DNA from: Citricoccus alkalitolerans
GTDB taxonomy: Bacteria; Actinomycetota; Actinomycetes; Actinomycetales; Micrococcaceae
NCBI RefSeq assembly: GCF_039528175.1
Contig: NZ_BAAALH010000002.1
Coordinates: 930,001-994,000, forward strand
Direction of reading: 5' to 3'
Length of the DNA: 64,000 nt
Under the pieces are notes generated by a model. It was not told the DNA's origin, did no database searches, and saw only the letters and a program-made list of their open reading frames with translations. Shown piece by piece: positions 59,674 through 64,000 of this stretch. Within the stretch, counting starts at the first letter, position 1. The number at the start of each line of letters is the position of its first letter. The position numbers were made by a program, and so were the translations under genes.

Positions 59674-60289
59674 GACGCACGGGGGGCTCGCCGCGCGACT
59701 GTGGCAGGAGGCCGTGAGGACGTTGCGCGTGGACGGGCCACTGCCGGCCCGCCTGCTCGCCGACGCCGCCGCCCTGCTCACGCTCCTCAGCCTGGTCCTG
59801 GGGCTATGGGACAGCACCGTGGCCGTGGCCCTGTATGCCCTGGTGCTCCTGGGCCAGACCGTGGTCCGCCTGGCACCGTTGCGTGCGCCCGTCCAGGCCG
59901 GAACGGCCGTCACCCTGCTGTTCGCCGCCTGGGCGGCCATGCTGGACGCCTACCAGTTGATCCCGTGGCTCGACCTGATGGCTCACGTGGTGGCCACGGG
60001 CCTCCTGGCGGCCATCGTTGCCGCGGCGTTGTTGCGTGGCGGCTGGCTCCGGCCGGGTTCCACCGCCACCAGTGCCGTGCGCACCGGGCAGACGCTGCTC
60101 ACCGCCGGGCTGGGTGCCCTGCTGGCCGTGCTCTGGGAAGTGGGCGAGTGGTTCGGCCACACCCTGCTCGATCCGGCCATCCAGGTCGGCTACGAGGACA
60201 CGGTGGGCGATCTGGCCGCCGGGGTGCTCGGCTCCCTGCTGGCCGGGCTGTTCCTGGACCGGCTCGTGAAGGACGGGCCATGGCCCTGA
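59663..60289 (+). CDS. DUF2238/YjdF-like membrane protein
   Basis: A 208-residue membrane protein with about five helices. LIPWLDLMAHVVATGLL and LWEVGEWFGHTLLDP..GYEDTVGDLAAGVLGSL resemble the DUF2238 (YjdF) family. Its GTG overlaps crtEb by 11 bases and its end overlaps the glycosyltransferase by ten, so it is part of the carotenoid operon. Role unknown; it might organise or transport the pigment. Confidence 0.75.
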   Translation: MAAETHGGLAARLWQEAVRTLRVDGPLPARLLADAAALLTLLSLVLGLWDSTVAVALYALVLLGQTVVRLAPLRAPVQAGTAVTLLFAAWAAMLDAYQLIPWLDLMAHVVATGLLAAIVAAALLRGGWLRPGSTATSAVRTGQTLLTAGLGALLAVLWEVGEWFGHTLLDPAIQVGYEDTVGDLAAGVLGSLLAGLFLDRLVKDGPWP

Positions 60290-61071
60290 GCCCGGAGTCG
60301 CACCGTTCACCCCGACCACCGGCCCCAGTGCCGGTGAGCGTGGTGATCCCGGCTCGGGACGACGCCGTCCTGCTGGACCGGTGCCTGCGTGCCCTGGCCC
60401 GGCAGACCGTAACTCCGGCCGAGGTGATCGTGGTGGACAACGCCTCCGGCGACGGTACAGCGGCAGTGGCGGCAGCCCAGGGGGCTCGGGTGCTGGTGGA
60501 ACCGGAGATCGGCATCTGGGCCGCGGCCGCCACCGGGTATGACGCCGCCGGCGCCCCGGTGATCGCCCGTCTTGACGCTGACTCGCTGCCCAGCCCCGAC
60601 TGGATCGAGCAGATCACCGCGGCCCTGGCGCGCCGTCCGGAGGCCGCCGCCGTCACCGGCTGGGGCCGTTTCGTGGACCTGCCCCGGCTGGTCGGGATCC
60701 CGGCGGCACTGCTCTACCTGGGCGCCTACTACGCCCTCGGCTATGCGGCGACCGCCCGGGCTCCGCTGTGGGGCTCCAACATGGCCATCCGCCGATCGGT
60801 CTGGCGGGAGGTGCGGGAACGGGTGCACCGCACGGAGCGGGAGGTGCATGACGACCTGGACTTGGCCCTCACGCTGGGGCCACACCGCGTCGTGGCCACG
60901 GCGCCACGCATCGTGGTGGGCGTCTCGGCCCGCTCGCTGCGGGGGATGGCTCAGCTCGGCCGCCGCTTCCGACGCGCCCTGCGCACGCTGTCCCTCAACT
61001 GGTCTCGGATGCCCCCGTGGAAGCGGTGGGCTCTGCGGTTCGTGGGGGAAGCTCGCCATGCACCCCGCTGA
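60280..61071 (+). CDS. Family 2 glycosyltransferase, possible carotenoid glucosyltransferase
   Basis: A 263-residue GT-A fold enzyme: SVVIPARDDAVLLDRCL, VVDNASGDGT, the DxD-type LDADSLP and the acceptor loop HDDLDLALTLG. Length and lack of extra domains fit small GT2 enzymes. As the ninth gene of the carotenoid operon it may glycosylate the terminal hydroxyls of the C50 pigment, a role played by CrtX in relatives. GAAGGA precedes the ATG. Confidence 0.83.
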   Translation: MALSPESHRSPRPPAPVPVSVVIPARDDAVLLDRCLRALARQTVTPAEVIVVDNASGDGTAAVAAAQGARVLVEPEIGIWAAAATGYDAAGAPVIARLDADSLPSPDWIEQITAALARRPEAAAVTGWGRFVDLPRLVGIPAALLYLGAYYALGYAATARAPLWGSNMAIRRSVWREVRERVHRTEREVHDDLDLALTLGPHRVVATAPRIVVGVSARSLRGMAQLGRRFRRALRTLSLNWSRMPPWKRWALRFVGEARHAPR

Positions 61072-61528
61072 CGGTCCCGAGTGCACTCACTGGCTTCTGC
61101 CGGTCAACCCCGCGGCCCACGTAGAGTACTTGCCCGCGGATTGGCGGACCAGGCGCGACGCGTCGGCGATCTGGGAAGCCATCGGCCGGACCCAGGCTAT
61201 TGACCGGTGGTGTCTGAGCAGTGGCTTCCGCACCATGCGGGCCGGCGACCGCATCTGGGCCTATCTCTCCCGGCGGCAGGAGGTCTGTGCCGTCGGTGTC
61301 GTGCGGGAGATCGTTCGTGAGGCTGGCCGGTGGTTCGTGATGGTCGAGTGGGACGAGTCCCGCACGGACCGGCTGTGCCGTGACCCGTTGGGACGCAGCA
61401 CTTTCGTCCAGGTTCCCCTGTCGACCTGCCGGGCCGACGCGCACGCGTCCACGGTGCTGTCGCGCCGCTACGTGGACCTGGGTTCCGTCTCCGCTCCGCC
61501 AGCTCCGTCCGGCGATGCGGCGCGTTAG
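61058..61528 (+). CDS. EVE/PUA-like domain protein
   Basis: A 156-residue protein. HWLLPVNPAAHVEYLP, the IWE..... helix, MRAGDRIWAYLSRRQEVCAVGVVREI and WFVMVEWDES read like an EVE/PUA-type beta barrel, a fold that binds modified bases in RNA or DNA. It starts 14 bases inside the glycosyltransferase gene and its stop overlaps the convergent repair gene by four bases. Assignment is moderate; no catalytic residues are claimed. Confidence 0.55.
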   Translation: MHPADGPECTHWLLPVNPAAHVEYLPADWRTRRDASAIWEAIGRTQAIDRWCLSSGFRTMRAGDRIWAYLSRRQEVCAVGVVREIVREAGRWFVMVEWDESRTDRLCRDPLGRSTFVQVPLSTCRADAHASTVLSRRYVDLGSVSAPPAPSGDAAR

Positions 61529-62031
61529 CCCGGTCGCTCCCACGACTCCAGGGGCCCCGGAACCACCTCGAACAACGGGTGGACCTGCGGCGCGCTGACA
61601 CCGGCCAGCCCCGCCAGCCGCTCTGGGGTGCGCTGGCTGATCTTGGCCATCAGGTGCTGCCACTCGTAGGCGACCTGGCCTTCGGTCACCGGGATCCGGG
61701 TGACGGGAAACCTGTGGAGAGCGGCGGAAGACCCGTCCGCCGCAGGGTCGGGTCCGACGTCGGACTGGTCCGACGACGGACGGCCGGGTCGGTCGATCCG
61801 CGTCAGATCGAAGGTGTAGCCCCGTTCGGCGGCTTCCTCGGCCGTCACCAGGAGGAAGGCGCCGATCGCGGCGGCAGGGTCCGGGTGAGAACGGAACCTC
61901 ACCAGCTGCGGGTGCGAGCGATATCCCTTGGTGCGCCCGGCCAGCACGGCCTGGGCGAGTAGCGCCTCACGCCACCCGCCGGTGAGTCCCTGGCGGTCCA
62001 GGTATCGGGGATGGAGACTCCATAGGCGCAT
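61525..62031 (-). CDS. Pyrimidine dimer DNA glycosylase / endonuclease V family protein
   Basis: A 168-residue protein beginning MRLWSLHPRYLDRQGLTGGWREALLAQ, then GRTKGYRSHPQLVRFR, the signature of the T4 endonuclease V-like Pyr_excise family, which cuts the glycosidic bond at UV dimers. An acidic Ser/Asp insert lies near residue 95. ATG at 62031 is chosen because homology begins there. Its position beside the carotenoid genes suggests a shared role in light tolerance, though it is on the other strand. Confidence 0.82.
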   Translation of the reverse strand: MRLWSLHPRYLDRQGLTGGWREALLAQAVLAGRTKGYRSHPQLVRFRSHPDPAAAIGAFLLVTAEEAAERGYTFDLTRIDRPGRPSSDQSDVGPDPAADGSSAALHRFPVTRIPVTEGQVAYEWQHLMAKISQRTPERLAGLAGVSAPQVHPLFEVVPGPLESWERPG

Positions 62032-62188
62032 GCACCCATCATCCCGCACTGGCCAGACCGCACGCACGAGCATCGATTCGTGAGGTCGCGCCATGTCACC
62101 CGGCCGGTCGAGCCTTTTATCTCGATGATCAACATGGTTACGCTCGAAGTACTTGCACAAGGATCACCCCCCACCCGAGGAGAGACCC

Positions 62189-63001
62189 ATGGATGCCACC
62201 GCCCCCCGTACCGTCGGACTCGCCGTCCCTCTGCTGGTGTTGATCAGCGGGATCGTCGCCACCGCGGGGGCGTTCCTGGGCAGCGGTGTGGTCGGCGGGA
62301 CCCCCGTCGCCGAAGCCGCCGGGGGGTGGCTGAATGAGGACTCCACGCCGTTGGCACCGGCCTCCGGCGCCTTCCGCATCTGGTCCGTGATCTACCTGGG
62401 ACTGCTCGCCTATGCCGTCTGGCAGCTGCTGCCCGCTCAGCGCCGGTCTGAGCGGCAACGGCTGCTGCGCCCGTGGGCCGTGGCGGCGATGCTGCTCAAC
62501 GCCGCCTGGATCTGGGTGGTGCAGTTCGGCTGGCTCGTCCTGAGCCTGGTCGTCATCGTGGCCCTGCTCGCGGTGCTCGGCCGCATCATGATGCTGTTGG
62601 TCAGCACCGCAGTGGAGGGCCGGGCGGATGCCCTGATCACGGACGGGACGTTCGGTCTGTACCTCGGGTGGGTCACCATCGCCACCGTTGCCAATACCTC
62701 CGCCGTGCTGGGGGCCAGTGGCTTCGACGGTTTCGGGCTGCCGGTCACGGCGCTGTCCTCGGTGGTGCTGGCCGTCGCCACCCTCATCGGCGTCGCCACG
62801 GCCTGGCAAAGCCGAAAGATCGCGCCCGCCCTGGCACTGGCCTGGGGCCTTGCCTGGATCACCGTCGGCCGCCTGGACGGCGGACTGGAATCAACGGGCA
62901 CCGCGGTCGCAGCGGGAATCGCGGCGGCTGTGGTGCTGACAGCGGCAGTGGTGTTCCGAGCCAGCGCATCACGTCGGATGAACGCGGGGGACGGCCACTG
63001 A
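62189..63001 (+). CDS. TspO/MBR-like tryptophan-rich membrane protein
   Basis: A 270-residue membrane protein with about seven helices. GAFRIWSVIYLGLLAYAVWQLLP, LLNAAWIWVVQFGW and YLGWVTIATVANTSAVL resemble the distant TspO-like family of actinobacteria, longer than the 160-residue classical TspO. Classical members bind porphyrins and respond to light and oxygen. GAGGAGAG precedes the ATG at 62189. Confidence 0.7.
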   Translation: MDATAPRTVGLAVPLLVLISGIVATAGAFLGSGVVGGTPVAEAAGGWLNEDSTPLAPASGAFRIWSVIYLGLLAYAVWQLLPAQRRSERQRLLRPWAVAAMLLNAAWIWVVQFGWLVLSLVVIVALLAVLGRIMMLLVSTAVEGRADALITDGTFGLYLGWVTIATVANTSAVLGASGFDGFGLPVTALSSVVLAVATLIGVATAWQSRKIAPALALAWGLAWITVGRLDGGLESTGTAVAAGIAAAVVLTAAVVFRASASRRMNAGDGH

Positions 63002-63008
63002 TATCCCG

Positions 63009-63311
63009 TCAGAATTCGTGCGATGCCGACTCTGTCAGCCGCTTCAACCGGTCCGCTGCGCGTTCCAATCGCTGTTCGACCTCCATGTCCCACCAGGGAT
63101 CGGAGCGTTCTCCCAATCCCTCCTTGGCCAACTGGACCCGATCGCGGGCGGCGCGCCGGCCGGCGTCGGACGATGCGGCACGCACCGCAGCACGGGCTTG
63201 GCCAAGATGTGAGCGCAACGCTGCCGCCATCGGTTCCGGCAGCTCCGGATCCATGGCTCGCCATCGGCGTCCCCGGACTACGATGTATCGTCCATTCTCC
63301 GTGCGCTCCAT
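63009..63311 (-). CDS. Small conserved actinobacterial protein
   Basis: A 100-residue charged, mostly helical protein (RYIVVRGRRWRAMDPELPE, then Ala/Arg-rich helices and WWDMEVEQRLERA). Similar proteins in Micrococcaceae are sometimes labelled biopolymer transporter Tol, without good reason. The ATG at 63311 has TAGGCT at seven bases, a leaderless start. Confidence 0.7.
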   Translation of the reverse strand: MERTENGRYIVVRGRRWRAMDPELPEPMAAALRSHLGQARAAVRAASSDAGRRAARDRVQLAKEGLGERSDPWWDMEVEQRLERAADRLKRLTESASHEF

Positions 63312-63318
63312 GGGCCCG

Positions 63319-63324
63319 AGCCTA
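63319..63324 (-). promoter_or_regulatory. Leaderless -10 box (TAGGCT) of the small conserved protein gene
   Basis: On the minus strand TAGGCT, CGGGCCC, then the ATG at 63311. Confidence 0.5.
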
Positions 63325-63519
63325 CGTCGAGACCCGGCTTCGTCGGCCACGGCTCGGCCGGTGCGCCGGCCGCCGCCCACGGCAAGGCCCCGGAGTCCAG
63401 CCCCAGGCGCACAGTCGAAGCACGTGGGACACGAGACGGAGCGGGGCCTCTCCACGCCGGTGCAGAGGCGGATGACTTTTCCCGGGCCCGGCACCAACCG
63501 AACGGCGGCGAGAGACCAG

Positions 63520-63956
63520 ATGGCACCGGACCACCCCCTGTCCGATCGGGACCACAACCTGGGGGCACTCAGGGCCTGTGCCGCCACTCCGGACGCGTTC
63601 GAGGGTGCCGAGACCGGATGCCTCCAGCTGCTGGCGGATTCGATGGCCGTCCTGATGTCCCGCGACGGCCTCAGTGGACCGGACGCGCGACTGGTCTTGC
63701 TGGAACGCGCTCGATCCGGGTGCGGGACGATGCTCGAGATCGCCACGGAGGTGCTGGACGGGGAGGGCCACCGCCGGGAAGAGCGGGCACGGTGGCCTTC
63801 GCGGTCCTGGACGTGTACGCCCACCGGCCGGATGCCTTCGACCAGGGGGCCGTCGAGACGATCCCCACCCCGCGGTGGCCCACTGAGCCGTCCCATGCAC
63901 CGGCCGGAGCGGTGCCGCCCGGATGGCTCATGGCCGGACCCTTGCGTCATATGTGA
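63520..63956 (+). pseudogene. ANTAR-like protein gene with an apparent -1 frameshift
   Basis: From ATG 63520 the frame encodes ACAATPDAFEGAETGCLQLL and ADSMAVLMSRDGLSGPDARL..., which resembles the three-helix ANTAR RNA-binding domain. Near 63780 good codon use leaves this frame and continues one base back, reading VAFAVLDVYAHRPDAFDQGAVETIP and ending at the TGA 63954-63956. Third positions are G/C in the first frame before and in the second frame after the switch. A one-base deletion, a sequencing error or programmed slippage could explain it. No slippery heptamer is obvious. Confidence 0.55.
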
Positions 63957-63974
63957 CGTGTTACAGGTCACATA
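63950..63974. promoter_or_regulatory. TATGTGAC-N9-GTCACATA palindrome
   Basis: A perfect 8-bp inverted repeat with a 9-base centre, overlapping the last codons of the preceding frame and lying in a locally A/T-richer stretch that leads out of the window. It looks like an operator for the next gene to the right. Spacing (11 between TGTGA and TCACA) differs from CRP sites. Confidence 0.5.
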
Positions 63975-64000
63975 CTTGGTACGCTAAACGTCACTCTTCG

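Noticed and set aside
62473..63519. Upstream extension of the frame containing the ANTAR-like gene
   Set aside because: The first 1 kb overlaps the TspO-like gene in another frame and reads as low-complexity Arg/Pro/Ser. Only the part from 63520 has coding character.

Overview
The base composition (very high G+C), the gene repertoire and the cluster of C50-carotenoid genes point to an actinobacterium of the Micrococcaceae (Citricoccus/Micrococcus/Arthrobacter type). Genus level is inference. The sequence has two runs of N (24842-24871, 47823-47846), so it is a draft scaffold.

Layout. 1-1123: 5' end of a CtpE-like P-type ATPase (minus). 1506-5813: very large secreted SLH-anchored metallophosphoesterase, preceded by phased GTTCAC repeats that look like a PHO box. 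5948-10227: small enzymes, a formamide operon (AmiS-type channel, FmdB-like ribbon protein, formamidase) and a DUF952-guanine deaminase fusion. 10488-13926: purSQL. 14007-18763: YchJ protein, CitMHS citrate carrier and a divergent CitA/CitB two-component system. 18814-20924: DUF218 membrane protein and a '3-methyladenine glycosylase'-named protein. 21223-24792: SLH-anchored subtilase. 24929-33648: aspartate kinase, ABC-2 exporter, ehuBCDA ectoine-type uptake operon with a divergent GntR regulator, recR. 33725-38397: dnaX, gluQRS and the SRP RNA. 38584-41316: O-methyltransferase, tRNA-Ser(GGA), ASCH protein, Ca2+/H+ antiporter. 41552-48360: thiolase and acyl-CoA ligase pair, a truncated catechol 1,2-dioxygenase, alpha/beta hydrolase, a second acyl-CoA ligase, and a wrecked copper-ATPase gene next to an assembly gap. 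48403-53438: cytochrome P450, FMN-binding stress protein, SDR-DUF2867 protein, small membrane protein, FBP-type zinc protein, MarR regulator. 53521-61528: ten overlapping genes idi-crtE-crtB-crtI-crtYe-crtYf-crtEb-DUF2238-GT2-EVE-like. 61525-64000: pyrimidine-dimer glycosylase, TspO-like membrane protein, small conserved protein, a frameshifted ANTAR-like gene, and a palindromic regulatory site at the right edge.

How genes work together. The carotenoid operon carries everything from IPP isomerisation to a cyclised C50 carotenoid, probably glycosylated, under a divergent CrtR-like MarR repressor with a good 20-bp operator between them. CitA/CitB should sense citrate and switch on the adjacent carrier. 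EhuABCD import compatible solutes. PurS, PurQ and PurL form one FGAM synthase. GluQRS-DnaX and the SRP RNA form a housekeeping block.

Most notable signals. (1) A family of intergenic palindromes with conserved outer arms (CGCTNTGCGGGCA) but different, self-complementary inner stems; one sits at the broken 3' end of the catechol dioxygenase gene. (2) A repeated TANNNT-N6/7-start codon arrangement at nine genes, indicating widespread leaderless transcription. (3) A PHO-box-like array before the surface phosphoesterase.
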